From: Novosphingobium sp. 9U
GTDB taxonomy: Bacteria > Pseudomonadota > Alphaproteobacteria > Sphingomonadales > Sphingomonadaceae
Reading direction: 5' to 3'
Assembly (NCBI RefSeq): GCF_902506425.1
Contig: NZ_LR732469.1
Location: 2,093,285 to 2,157,284 of the forward strand
Length of the DNA stretch: 64,000 nucleotides
In this document: positions 26,570 to 35,152 of the stretch, one piece after another
How positions within the stretch are numbered: the first letter of the stretch is position 1
How the letters are laid out: each line of letters begins with the position of its first letter
Made by a program: the position numbers and the translations under genes
Notes under the pieces: generated by a model
The model's input: only the letters and a program-made list of their open reading frames with translations
What the model was told of the DNA's origin: nothing
The model's database searches: none

Positions 26570-27463
26570 TTACCGTGCATCGGCCGTGGCCCAGAAGTCG
26601 ACATGGCTGGCGCCCAATTCGAATTCCTCCTCGGCATCGCCATCGTAGGACTCGCCGTCGATCAGCAGTCCCATCGGCTCCTTGTTGGAGCTGGCGATGC
26701 GCAGTTTCCGATGCCGTCCCAGCGACTCGTTGGGACCGCTACGGAAGTCACGTTGCAACAGCGCGACACCATGGCGAGCATAGTCAGCCAGTGACGCGGT
26801 ATAGTAGCCCGCGCCTTCGATCCCGTCGTCGCGCGGGGTCAGCGTGATCGCGGTGTAGCCCTCCTCGCGTCCGCAATCGGCATCCAGGCACACGACCTTG
26901 GCCCCACCGGTCGATGAGGAGATCGCCTCGCTCGCGGTGCTGACCAGTTCCTTGAGATTGGGATCGCGCATCGCCTCTCGCACGTCGGCCCAGGCGGTGC
27001 CGGGACCGGCAAGCGCTCCGGTCAGGCCGACGGCATGGCGGCTCTGCAGGACAGTGGGCCGCACGCGCTGGACGATCCCGTCCTTGAGACGCGCCACCAC
27101 CTCGGGCGCGGTCGCATCGCCATGGAGACGGCGCGCAAGCATGTTCATCGTGCCGCCCGGCAGCGGCAGGACTGCGCCCTGCCAACCGCCGAGCCCTGCC
27201 ACGACCGAGCTGATCGTCCCGTCGCCGGCGAAGATGGCGACCGTGTCGGCACCCGCTCCGTCGAGATCGGCGGGGCTGGGCGCATCGTCACGCGGAAAAC
27301 AGCTGTCGCCCACGAGGCTCAGCCCCGCGGTGCCGAAGGCATCGCGCAAGGCTTCAAGCGCATCGTCGTCGTTGCTCCCGCTCGACTTGTTGTGGACGAG
27401 CCAGACCTTCGCAGCCTTGGCTTCGAGTTCCGGGTTTGCGACGGGTGCGGTGGGGTCGGTCAT
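26570..27463 (-). CDS. Diacylglycerol/lipid kinase family protein (DAGK_cat domain)
   Basis: Cytoplasmic ATP-dependent lipid kinase related to YegS/DgkB. The 297-residue protein begins MTDPTAPVANPELE and shows VWLVHNKSSG, the ATP motif AGDGTIS (GDG at 80-82) and LPGGTMNMLARRL. Family members phosphorylate diacylglycerol or similar lipids. The region after residue 200 is the usual beta-sandwich. The N-terminus is weakly conserved; the ATG at 27463 is preferred over 27535. Directly precedes the phosphoesterase gene. Confidence 0.87.
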   Translation of the reverse strand: MTDPTAPVANPELEAKAAKVWLVHNKSSGSNDDDALEALRDAFGTAGLSLVGDSCFPRDDAPSPADLDGAGADTVAIFAGDGTISSVVAGLGGWQGAVLPLPGGTMNMLARRLHGDATAPEVVARLKDGIVQRVRPTVLQSRHAVGLTGALAGPGTAWADVREAMRDPNLKELVSTASEAISSSTGGAKVVCLDADCGREEGYTAITLTPRDDGIEGAGYYTASLADYARHGVALLQRDFRSGPNESLGRHRKLRIASSNKEPMGLLIDGESYDGDAEEEFELGASHVDFWATADAR

Positions 27464-27500
27464 GCCGCAGCAAACCGGAGGGAGGCGCTCCGGTTCCCCA

Positions 27501-27767
27501 TCAGGCGCGACCGGACAGAATAAGCCAGGCAGCAAGCCCGTTCATCGCGCTGTAGCACAAGTATGCGGTCGCCCAACCGGTCGAGCCCACGGCCACCATC
27601 CACAGTGCACCCAGCAGCAGCGCGAACTCGACGACGAAGCTCATGCGCCCGCCGAGCAGGCGGAACGCGCGCGGCATGACGTCGATCAGCGGATGCCCGC
27701 TTTCGAGCACCGCGCGGTGCGCAGCGAAGTTGGCGATGCCGAGGAGGAAGACGATCACGATGGCCAT
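27501..27767 (-). CDS. Small integral membrane protein, unknown function
   Basis: An 88-residue protein with hydrophobic segments at about 1-11, 43-59 and 62-84 (MAIVIVFLLGIANFAAHR, FVVEFALLLGALWMVAVG, TAYLCYSAMNGLAAWLILS), so about two to three transmembrane helices. From ATG 27767 it reads into no known family that I recognise. Upstream of the lipid kinase (37-bp gap, same strand) and possibly its co-transcribed partner. The longer reading frame to 27974 has an atypical composition and is unlikely. Confidence 0.65.
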   Translation of the reverse strand: MAIVIVFLLGIANFAAHRAVLESGHPLIDVMPRAFRLLGGRMSFVVEFALLLGALWMVAVGSTGWATAYLCYSAMNGLAAWLILSGRA

Positions 27768-28028
27768 CTGCGGCACCGATGTAGTGCCTGCGCGCGCTGC
27801 TGGCCAGCGCTCCCTCGCGATTCGCAGCACCGAGCACGCCACAGCACCGAGCACGACTATGCATTTCGTCGGTGCAAGACGGCCGCTCGTCCGCTCTCCC
27901 CAGCGCTCGTCGACGCCTGCAGCGCCGCAGTCGAGCACGCGGTGCATGCCGGGGCGCCCTTGTGCACAACACACTCATCGAGCCGGTCACCACCCCCGCA
28001 GCCGGCTCCACCGCAAGGGAGACATACC

Positions 28029-28319
28029 ATGATCAAGACTGCTCTGTTCGCCGCTGCCGCCGCTCTCGCCACGGCTGCCACCGCCGCCCCCGTCCTCGCC
28101 AAGGATGTCGTCGTGTCCTACGGCGACCTCGACCTCGCCAGCCCCCAAGGTCAGCACGATTTCGCCCGCCGCATCGACCGCGCCGCGCGCAAGGCCTGCG
28201 AGTTCGAAGCCAACGGCCGCCTGCCCAGCCACTCGGCGATGACCTGCTACCGCCAGGCCCGCGTCAAGGCGAAGGTTGAGATGGCCTCCATCGTCGAGAA
28301 CACCCGCCTTGGCGGCTGA
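28029..28319 (+). CDS. UrcA family protein (copy 1)
   Basis: A 96-residue secreted protein: signal peptide (MIKTALFAAAAALATAATAAPVLA split) then the UrcA signature KDVVVSYGDLDL, an Arg-rich segment ARRIDRAARKAC and a second cysteine in the RxAMTCYRQA region, which probably pair in a disulfide. UrcA proteins are common in sphingomonads and other alphaproteobacteria; function unknown. ATG at 28029 with AGGGAGA upstream. Followed by a strong intrinsic terminator and, 271 bp later, a paralogue. Confidence 0.88.
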   Translation: MIKTALFAAAAALATAATAAPVLAKDVVVSYGDLDLASPQGQHDFARRIDRAARKACEFEANGRLPSHSAMTCYRQARVKAKVEMASIVENTRLGG

Positions 28320-28348
28320 TTGCTCCGACATCGATGCAAGAGTACCCA

Positions 28349-28375
28349 GGCGGACCCTAGCGGTCCGCCTTTTTG
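28349..28375 (+). terminator. Rho-independent terminator after urcA copy 1
   Basis: GGCGGACC (28349-28356) pairs perfectly with GGTCCGCC (28362-28369) over a 5-base loop and is followed by TTTTTG. A textbook intrinsic terminator 30 bp after the stop codon. Confidence 0.93.
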
Positions 28376-28590
28376 TTTGTTCACTGCCCGTGGCGACCGA
28401 TGCCTCGTTGTCTCGCAAGCCCCGAAGCGGTTCGTCGATCCGCCAAGTCGCTCGTCGCCGCCCATGCATCCCGTCGAGCGCCGCCACACGATCGTCGAGC
28501 ACGAAGTGCATCGGACTGCCGCCACCGCCAAAAGGGTTGCAACGAGCCGCCAAGCGCATCTTCCGGCTCGATCAACAGAGGACCAGACCC

Positions 28591-28890
28591 ATGATCAAGA
28601 TCGCCCTTGCCGCCGCTACCCTCACCGCTGCCGCCCTGAGCATCGCGGCCCCCGCTTTCGCCAACGACGTCACGGTCAACTATAAGGATCTCGATCTCTC
28701 GACCGCCAAGGGCCAGAGCACACTCGCGCGCCGGCTCGACAACGCCGCCAAGAACGCCTGTGGCCTAGGCGGCTCGACCACCGGATCGCGCCTCGGCTCG
28801 CCTTCGGCGAAGGCCTGCTACAAGGACGCCAAGACCCGTTCGCAAGCGACGCTCGCCACCATCATCGGCGAGGCGCAGAACGGCGGCTGA
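28591..28890 (+). CDS. UrcA family protein (copy 2)
   Basis: A 99-residue secreted paralogue of the preceding gene: signal peptide ending SIAAPAFA, then NDVTVNYKDLDL, TLARRLDNAAKNACGL and SAKACYKDAKTRSQATLATI, with the same two conserved cysteines. ATG at 28591 (ACAGAGGACC upstream). It has its own terminator. Both copies have a GTCGAGCACG...GTGCAT segment about 90 bp upstream, hinting that the duplication included the promoter. Function unknown. Confidence 0.88.
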   Translation: MIKIALAAATLTAAALSIAAPAFANDVTVNYKDLDLSTAKGQSTLARRLDNAAKNACGLGGSTTGSRLGSPSAKACYKDAKTRSQATLATIIGEAQNGG

Positions 28891-28953
28891 GTGCCGTGGG
28901 GCTCACGCCCTTCCATTTCACGAGGTCCCTTAGAACAGAAACCGGATACAGAC

Positions 28954-28983
28954 TGGCGGGCCCGCAAGGGTCCGCCATTTTTC
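28954..28983 (+). terminator. Rho-independent terminator after urcA copy 2
   Basis: GGCGGGCCC (28955-28963) pairs with GGGTCCGCC (28968-28976), one G-T pair, over a 4-base loop, followed by ATTTTTCC. Lies between the convergent urcA copy 2 and the second LytTR regulator. Confidence 0.88.
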
Positions 28984-28990
28984 CGTAGCT

Positions 28991-29734
28991 TCAGCGCCCC
29001 GCCATTTTCTTGACGTTGGGCAGGTAGGTGCGGCCGATACGCAGCACCTGACCATCGGCGGTCTCCGCCGACCAGACGCCCAGCCCTTCGTGCCGCAGTC
29101 CGGTGATGCGATCGCGCCGCAAGATGCAGCTGCGGTGGATGCGGATGAACTGCTCTGGGTCGAGCCGCTCCTCGAGGCTGGTGATGGTTTGGAGCAGCAG
29201 GAAGTTCTGGCCGTTCACATGCAGCCGCACGTAGTCGCGCTCGGCATCGATTCGTTCGACATCGGTGGCGCCGATGCGCACCAGTTCGGAGCGGTGGGGC
29301 ACCCAGAACTCGCTGAGCCACTGGCTTTCCTGCACCGGCCGCTCGCTGACCTGACCGCGGCGCGAACCGACGCGCTGGATGGCGCGCTGCAGGCGATCGG
29401 GCGAGACGGGTTTCAGCACATAGTCGATCGCTTCGAGGTCGAAGGCCTCGACCGCGAACTCGTCGTGAGCGGTTACGAAGATCACCGCCGGCGGGTTGGA
29501 CTGCGTACCCAGCTTGCGCGCCACAGTCAGCCCGTCGGTGAGCGGCATCGTCATGTCGAGCAGGACCAGGTCGGGCGTCAGCGCCTCGATCAGGCGCAGT
29601 CCCGCCTGCCCGTCGCCTGCGGTACCGACGACTTGCACGCCTTCCAGGCGCGCGCAGATCACCTGCAGGCGCTCAACCGCGAGCGGCTCATCGTCGACGA
29701 TGAGGGTGCGCAGCGCCGGCGCGGGCTCAGTCAT
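28991..29734 (-). CDS. LytTR-family response regulator (second pair)
   Basis: A 247-residue regulator: receiver domain with the acidic pair at D14-D15, phosphoacceptor D60 in LVLLDMTMP and K108 in VLKPV, linker, then a LytTR DNA-binding domain (SELVRIGATDVERIDAERDYVRLHV split, RLDPEQFIRIHRSCILRRDRI). The ATG at 29734 overlaps the kinase stop by 8 bp, so kinase and regulator are translationally coupled. Paralogous in architecture to the pair at 2.4-4.5 kb. Targets unknown. Confidence 0.94.
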   Translation of the reverse strand: MTEPAPALRTLIVDDEPLAVERLQVICARLEGVQVVGTAGDGQAGLRLIEALTPDLVLLDMTMPLTDGLTVARKLGTQSNPPAVIFVTAHDEFAVEAFDLEAIDYVLKPVSPDRLQRAIQRVGSRRGQVSERPVQESQWLSEFWVPHRSELVRIGATDVERIDAERDYVRLHVNGQNFLLLQTITSLEERLDPEQFIRIHRSCILRRDRITGLRHEGLGVWSAETADGQVLRIGRTYLPNVKKMAGR

Positions 29735-31010
29735 GCCGGTGCTCCAGCGGCATGCGCACGACGGTGCGGAACCCTCCGGCCGATGGCTTGCCGAATTCCA
29801 GCCTGGCGGTCTCACCGAAGCGAGCACGGAGGCGATGGCGGACGTTGGAGAGCCCGATGCCGCATCCCGGCGTACCCGGCTGCGAGGTGCCTGGGCCATC
29901 GTCGCTGACGGTCAGGACCAGATCGTTGCCCTCGGGTCGCGCAGCAATGGTGATGGTGACTTGCGCCTGCGTCGCGGCGACGGCGTACTTGACCGAGTTC
30001 TCGACAAGCGGCTGCAGGATCATGCCCGGTACCATGGCGTCGGCGACATCGGCGTCAACCACAATCTCGGTCTTCAAGCGATCCGGGAAGCGTACGGCCT
30101 CGATCGCCAGGTATAGCTTCTGCAACTCGATCTCGTCGGTCAGCGCCAGATCGTTGGTCGGATCGCCCGAAAGCGTATGGCGATAGAACGTCGACAGTGT
30201 CTGGATCATCTGTTCGGCATCGTCATGCCGCCCGGTCATCACGAGCGCTGACAACGAGTTAAGCGTGTTGAACAGGAAGTGCGGGTTGATCTGGTAGCGC
30301 AGCGAACGCAGCTCCGCTTGTTCGGCGGCGCGGCGGTACTCGCCTTCGCGCCGTTCGGCCGCGCGCGCTTCCTCGGCCTTGGCGAGCGCGAAGTAGAATG
30401 CCGCCCAGGCCAGTACGAGGAAGTAGCGGCCGAACGCAGTGTCGGCGATCATGCCCCAGCGTTCATGCCCCTCGTCCGCCCCGTCCGCGGCGCCGTCGCG
30501 CTTGCCGGAGTTGATGGTGATCGTGCGATTGCCCTCGTCGTGCGTGACGATCGGCACCGGTGGGGGCACTGGAGCGCTGGTGGAGCCAGGCTGCGGCGGA
30601 GCGGGCGGCGTCGGCGGGGGCAGGTCGACCAGGATGTTACCCGCCGCATCGCGGGAAACCTTCACGTTGGCCTGTGCGTCCTCGTGATCGCTGATGACCT
30701 GGATGTCGGCAAAAATCGCCTCGTTGATGAAGCTAAGGGCCAGGCTCACCGGCAATGCGCCGATGATGACCACCGCCAGACGCGTGCCGAACGACTTGCG
30801 GTCGAACAGTTGCAGCACCGGCCACAAGGCGGCCATGACAAGCATGGAAATGATGCAGATCGTCAGCCGGCGCGAAACGATCGGCCAGACGAAATCCAAG
30901 CCGAGAAAGATGCCGCGAAGGGTGGCTACCAGGAAATAGCAGGCCCAGAGCGCACCAAGCGAGGCCAGCACCAGGCGTGCCGGCACCCGCGGGTGAGTGA
31001 GATCGATCAT
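29727..31010 (-). CDS. LytS-type sensor histidine kinase (second pair)
   Basis: A 427-residue membrane kinase. N-terminal about 1-98 has three to four hydrophobic helices, then a variable proline-rich loop (about 130-155, VDLPPPTPPAPPQP) that is probably periplasmic, another helix (about 195-212), a coiled coil, the phosphoacceptor NPHFLFN (242-248, H244), and an HATPase domain with LQPLVENSVKYAV and SDDGPG. ATG at 31010 (MIDLTHPRV) is preferred over the frame-extending ATG at 31091. Cognate to the adjacent LytTR regulator. Confidence 0.92.
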   Translation of the reverse strand: MIDLTHPRVPARLVLASLGALWACYFLVATLRGIFLGLDFVWPIVSRRLTICIISMLVMAALWPVLQLFDRKSFGTRLAVVIIGALPVSLALSFINEAIFADIQVISDHEDAQANVKVSRDAAGNILVDLPPPTPPAPPQPGSTSAPVPPPVPIVTHDEGNRTITINSGKRDGAADGADEGHERWGMIADTAFGRYFLVLAWAAFYFALAKAEEARAAERREGEYRRAAEQAELRSLRYQINPHFLFNTLNSLSALVMTGRHDDAEQMIQTLSTFYRHTLSGDPTNDLALTDEIELQKLYLAIEAVRFPDRLKTEIVVDADVADAMVPGMILQPLVENSVKYAVAATQAQVTITIAARPEGNDLVLTVSDDGPGTSQPGTPGCGIGLSNVRHRLRARFGETARLEFGKPSAGGFRTVVRMPLEHRHD

Positions 31011-31107
31011 TGTCGGCCGTGATAGCGCACGTGCGCCAGGCGTAGCCAATGCACCGGTCGACGGGAGTATGCGCTTCGTCGATCCGGGCACGTTTTTCCC
31101 TGTCTAG

Positions 31108-31190
31108 CCCCGCCCGTGTCGAGCGTAGTCGAGACACGGACAACTCAGCACTGCGTCAACATGTCTCGACTAAGCTCGACACGAACGGGG
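31108..31190. repeat. Palindromic intergenic repeat (TGTCGAGC/AGTCGAGACA type)
   Basis: Arms at 31108-31136 (CCCGTGTCGAGCGTAGTCGA core) and 31162-31190 (inverse, TCGACTAAGCTCGACACG core) are separated by about 25 bp. It occupies the gap between the second LytS kinase and fumarase. The sequence resembles TTCGTGTCGAGC(G/T)(A/T)AGTCGAGACA repeats that I know from several sphingomonad genomes. Confidence 0.7.
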
Positions 31191-31219
31191 GGGTGCGGCA
31201 CACCCTCCCCGATCACAAG

Positions 31220-32740
31220 TCAAACCGTCTCCGCCTCGCGCGCGATGCGCTCCTTCCAGACCAAGGGCGCGAGCTGGTGGACGTTGTTGCCCTGCGAATC
31301 GACGGCCACAGTCACCGGCATGTCGGTCACGGTGAATTCGTAGATCGCCTCCATGCCCAGGTCCTCGAAGCCGACGACCCGCGCCTCGCGAATCGCGCGT
31401 GCCACCAGGTAGGCCGCGCCGCCGACCGCCATCAGGTAGGCGACCTTGTGCTTGGCGATCACCTGGGTCGCGCCCTGCCCGCGCTCGGCCTTGCCGATCA
31501 TCGCCAGCAGCCCGAGGTCGAGCATCATGTCGGTGAACTTGTCCATGCGCGTCGCCGTCGTCGGGCCCGCCGGGCCGACCACTTCGCCCATCACCGGATC
31601 GACCGGGCCGACGTAGTAGATCGCCCGTCCGCGGAAATCGACGGGCAGTTCCTCGCCGCGAGCGATCATGTCCTGGATGCGCTTGTGCGCCGCGTCCCGG
31701 CCAGTCAGCATCGTGCCGTTGAGCAGCAGACGGTCGCCATGCTTCCAACTCTGCACTTCCTCGTGGGTCAGCGTGTCGAGGTTGACCCGCTTGGCCTCGC
31801 GGTCGGGCGTCCAAGTGACGTCAGGCCACTCGTCGAGCTTCGGCGTCTCCAGGAAGCTCGGACCCGAACCATCGAGCGTGAAGTGCGCGTGGCGCGTTGC
31901 CGAGCAGTTGGGGATCATGGCCACCGGCTTGCCCGCGGCATGGCACGGCCACTCCTTGATCTTGACGTCGAGCACGGTGGTGAGGCCGCCCAGCCCTTGC
32001 GCCCCGATGCCCAGCGCATTGACCTTCTCGAAGATCTCCAGCCGCAGCGCCTCGGTGTCCGTCTTGGGCCCGCGCTCCTTGATCTCGTGGATGTCGATCT
32101 CTTCCATGAGCGACTCCTTGGCGAGCAGCACGGCCTTTTCCGCGGTGCCGCCGATGCCGATGCCGATCTGGCCTGGCGGGCACCAGCCGGCGCCCATCTG
32201 CGGGATCATCTCCAGCACCCAGTCGACGATCGAATCGCTAGGATTCATCATCTTGAACTTCGACTTGTTCTCGCTGCCGCCGCCCTTGGCCGCGACGTCG
32301 ACGTGGACCTTGTCACCGGGCACGAACTCGACGTTCAGCACGCACGGCGTGTTGTCCTTGGTGTTGCGGCGGGTGAAGGCCGGATCCGCCACGATCGAGG
32401 CGCGCAGCTTGTTCTCCGGGTGGTTGTAGGCACGGCGCACGCCTTCATCGACCACTTCCTGCATCGACTTGTCGGAGTCGAGCCGGCAGTTCTGGCCCCA
32501 CTTCAGGAACACGTTAACGATGCCGGTGTCCTGGCAGATCGGCCGGTGACCTGTCGCGCACATCTTGGAGTTCGCCAGCACCTGCGCCATCGCGTCCTTG
32601 GCGGCGGGGTTCTCCTCGCGCTCATAGGCTGCGGCAAGCGCGCGGATGTAGTCCATCGGATGGAAGTAGCTGATGTACTGGAGCGCATCGGCCACGCTCT
32701 CGATAAGGTCCTGTTCGCGGATGGTGACCATTTCGGCCAT
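31220..32740 (-). CDS. Fumarate hydratase class I (iron-sulfur)
   Basis: Interconverts fumarate and (S)-malate in the TCA cycle using an oxygen-sensitive [4Fe-4S] cluster. From ATG 32740 (MAEMVTIRE) the 506-residue protein has the alpha and beta domains fused, as usual. Cysteines expected to hold the cluster lie in PICQDTG (C69), AGWCPPG and PNCSATRH; KDNTPCVLN and GPAGPTTATRMDKF are further family motifs. There is no class II fumarase in the window. Starts upstream of 32740 are unlikely. It is divergent from the PCMT-like gene, with a 154-bp spacer. Confidence 0.94.
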   Translation of the reverse strand: MAEMVTIREQDLIESVADALQYISYFHPMDYIRALAAAYEREENPAAKDAMAQVLANSKMCATGHRPICQDTGIVNVFLKWGQNCRLDSDKSMQEVVDEGVRRAYNHPENKLRASIVADPAFTRRNTKDNTPCVLNVEFVPGDKVHVDVAAKGGGSENKSKFKMMNPSDSIVDWVLEMIPQMGAGWCPPGQIGIGIGGTAEKAVLLAKESLMEEIDIHEIKERGPKTDTEALRLEIFEKVNALGIGAQGLGGLTTVLDVKIKEWPCHAAGKPVAMIPNCSATRHAHFTLDGSGPSFLETPKLDEWPDVTWTPDREAKRVNLDTLTHEEVQSWKHGDRLLLNGTMLTGRDAAHKRIQDMIARGEELPVDFRGRAIYYVGPVDPVMGEVVGPAGPTTATRMDKFTDMMLDLGLLAMIGKAERGQGATQVIAKHKVAYLMAVGGAAYLVARAIREARVVGFEDLGMEAIYEFTVTDMPVTVAVDSQGNNVHQLAPLVWKERIAREAETV

Positions 32741-32894
32741 GATCGTTGCACTCCTGATACGCTCTTGCGCGATTCCATAGGCGTGCGACGGGCGTTCCGT
32801 CAAAGCGCTTGGCCATGCGTGGACCATGACTTAGAAGGCGCGGCCATGGCATGCCTGCGAAAACGTGCGGGCGCTTGAGGGAACTACGAAGCCA

Positions 32895-33497
32895 ATGACG
32901 GTGACTCCAATGACCGAGGAACGGTCAAGCGAAGCAGCGCGCCGGGCCATGATCGACAGCCAGCTGCGCACCAGTGGCGTCAACGAGCCGTGGATCCTGG
33001 ACGCGATGGGCTCGCTCCCGCGCGAGGATTTCGTGCCCGCCACCATGCGTGAGGCCGCCTATATCGACCGCGCGATCCCGCTCGGAGAAGGCCGCATGCT
33101 GGCCGCCCCGATCGTGCACGGCCGCCTGCTGGCAGAGGCGCGTCCGACGCAGGGCGACAAGGCTCTGCTGGTCGGCGAAGCGCAAGGCTACCTTGCCGCA
33201 CTGCTGCGGCCTCTGGTGGGCTCGCTGGACGTGATCGCGCCCTCTGAAGCGCAGGACGCAAGCGGTTCGGGCGACTACTCGCTGATCGTCATCGACGGTG
33301 CCGTCGAAGTGCTGCCTGACCTCCTTGCCGACAACTTGGCAGATGATGGCCGCGTGGTCACCGGCCAGGTGCTGCGCGGCGTGACCCGCATCGCGGTAGG
33401 CCGCAAGGCCTCGAACACAATCACGCTGCTCCCCCTGGCCGAGGTCGGCATCCCGATCCTGCCCGAATTCGCCGCACCCAAACGCTGGACGTTCTGA
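32895..33497 (+). CDS. PCMT-like protein (degenerate protein-L-isoaspartate methyltransferase)
   Basis: A 200-residue relative of protein-L-isoaspartate O-methyltransferase: the N-terminal RRAMIDSQLRTSGVNEPWILDAM and PREDFVPATMREAAYIDRAIPLGEGRML are standard. However the SAM-binding motif I, normally (V/I)LEIGTGSGY, reads ALLVGEAQGY here, and the acceptor region after it is shortened. It may have lost methyltransferase activity and work as a scaffold or regulator. The pcm-tolC-popZ order is common in alphaproteobacteria; valS usually follows but is absent. Start at 32895 (MTVTPMTEE); the second methionine (32910) is possible. Confidence 0.85.
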   Translation: MTVTPMTEERSSEAARRAMIDSQLRTSGVNEPWILDAMGSLPREDFVPATMREAAYIDRAIPLGEGRMLAAPIVHGRLLAEARPTQGDKALLVGEAQGYLAALLRPLVGSLDVIAPSEAQDASGSGDYSLIVIDGAVEVLPDLLADNLADDGRVVTGQVLRGVTRIAVGRKASNTITLLPLAEVGIPILPEFAAPKRWTF

Positions 33498-33499
33498 CC

Positions 33500-35152
33500 G
33501 TGGCCCGGTTCGCACAGCGTGCCGGGCTTCGGACGGGGGCGGGACTTCTGGCACTGGCACTCGCGGGGGCGAGCGCCGGAGCGGCACAGGCCGATACTCT
33601 GACCGAGGCGCTGGTCCAAGCATACCAGACCAACCCGACGCTCGAGTCCTCGCGCGCGCAGCAGCGTGCCAACGACGAGAACGTGCCGATCGCCAAGGCT
33701 TCTGGCCGGCCGAACGCCGACGTGACGGGCACATATACCGAGTTCGTCCAGCGTCCCGTCAACGCCTTCACTGCACCCGAGCGGGTCCTGCAGGCGCAGG
33801 CGCAGCTCGGTGTGCCGATCTATTCGGGCGGCGGCGTCAAGAACCAGATCAAGGCCGCCAAGTTCCGCGTCGCGGCCGGGCAGGCCGACTTGCGCGGGAC
33901 CGAATCGTCGCTCTTCAGCAATGTCGTTGCCGCCTACATGGACGTGATCCAGAACCAGGCCATCGTCGGGCTGAACCGCAGCAACGTCGCCGCGCTGGGC
34001 ACCAACTTGCAGGCGACAAGCGACCGCTTCCAGATCGGCGACCTGACCCGCACCGACGTCGCGCAAAGCCAATCGCGGCTGGCACTCGCGCGGGGTGACT
34101 TGCGCAACGCCGAGGCGAACCTCGTCAATGCGCGCGAACGCTACATCCAGCTGGTCGGCAAGGCGCCGATCGACCTCCAGCCCCCTCCCCCGCTCCCCAA
34201 CCTGCCGGAGAGCGCGGAGACGGCAGTGGCCTACGCGCTGGACAACAATCCCGACTTGGTCGGCGCGCGCGAGCGGGTGAAGGCGTCCGAGAAAGACATT
34301 GACGTTGCCGGTGCGAGCCGCCTGCCAACGGTTAGCCTGTTCGGCACCGGTACTTACAGCAACTACCTTGACACCCTGGCCAGCGGAGTCGCCGGCGTCT
34401 CGCAAACCGATCGGCAGGCGCAAGTCGGCGCGCAGCTTTCGATCCCCATCTTCCAGGGCGGGCGTCCGGCAGCCCAGCGGCGACAGGCGCAGGCAAACGC
34501 ATCCGCCACGATGGAGACGGAGATCGCGACCGAACGCGGCGTGATCGCGCAGGTGCGCTCGGCCTATCAGTCGTATCTCGCCGCCAACGAGCTGATCGCG
34601 CTCAACCAGACCGCCGTCGACGCCGCTGCGCTCAGCCTGGAGGGCGTTCAGGCCGAAAACAGCGTCGGCAACCGCACTATCCTCGACATTCTCGATGCCG
34701 AGCAGGAGCGGCTGCGCGCACAAGTCCAGCTCGTGATCGCGCGGCGTAACGCCTATGTCGCCGGCTTCAGCCTGCTGGCCGCAATGGGACGGGCCGAAGC
34801 GCGTGACCTCAACCTGGACGGCGGCGCGCTTTACGATCCACAGGTCAATTACGACCGGGTGAAGCGCAAGTTCTTCGACTTCGACGACGATCCCGCGCCC
34901 GTCGCCCGCTCCACGCGCACGGTTGACACGCCGGTGCAGGACGGAGAAATTCCGAACGAGGACGTGCCGGCTCCGGCTATCCAGCCGGGCGATGTGGGCA
35001 CCGGACCGACGGCGGTCGAAGCGACGGCGCGAAGCCCTGCAACGACGGCCGGCAAGCCGATGGCGGGTACGCCGGCGTTGGGCACGCCCGGATCGGACAT
35101 GCAGGGAACTGGTACGCAGGCGCCGGGGCCAACAGGGGACACTAGGCGATGA
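33500..35152 (+). CDS. TolC-family outer membrane channel
   Basis: Outer-membrane exit duct of tripartite efflux and type I secretion systems. GTG at 33500, 2 bp after the PCMT-like stop. Signal peptide ending GAAQA, then two tandem OEP repeats with ADTLTEALVQAYQTNPTLES, RFQIGDLTRTDVAQSQSRLALARGDL split and a second repeat ending at NRTILDILDAEQERLRAQVQLV (about residues 400-420). The last about 90 residues (after about 460) are an unusual Pro/Thr/Gly-rich tail not part of the beta-barrel. 550 residues in all, longer than the usual 450-490 because of this tail. No inner-membrane transporter is beside it. Confidence 0.93.
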   Translation: MARFAQRAGLRTGAGLLALALAGASAGAAQADTLTEALVQAYQTNPTLESSRAQQRANDENVPIAKASGRPNADVTGTYTEFVQRPVNAFTAPERVLQAQAQLGVPIYSGGGVKNQIKAAKFRVAAGQADLRGTESSLFSNVVAAYMDVIQNQAIVGLNRSNVAALGTNLQATSDRFQIGDLTRTDVAQSQSRLALARGDLRNAEANLVNARERYIQLVGKAPIDLQPPPPLPNLPESAETAVAYALDNNPDLVGARERVKASEKDIDVAGASRLPTVSLFGTGTYSNYLDTLASGVAGVSQTDRQAQVGAQLSIPIFQGGRPAAQRRQAQANASATMETEIATERGVIAQVRSAYQSYLAANELIALNQTAVDAAALSLEGVQAENSVGNRTILDILDAEQERLRAQVQLVIARRNAYVAGFSLLAAMGRAEARDLNLDGGALYDPQVNYDRVKRKFFDFDDDPAPVARSTRTVDTPVQDGEIPNEDVPAPAIQPGDVGTGPTAVEATARSPATTAGKPMAGTPALGTPGSDMQGTGTQAPGPTGDTRR

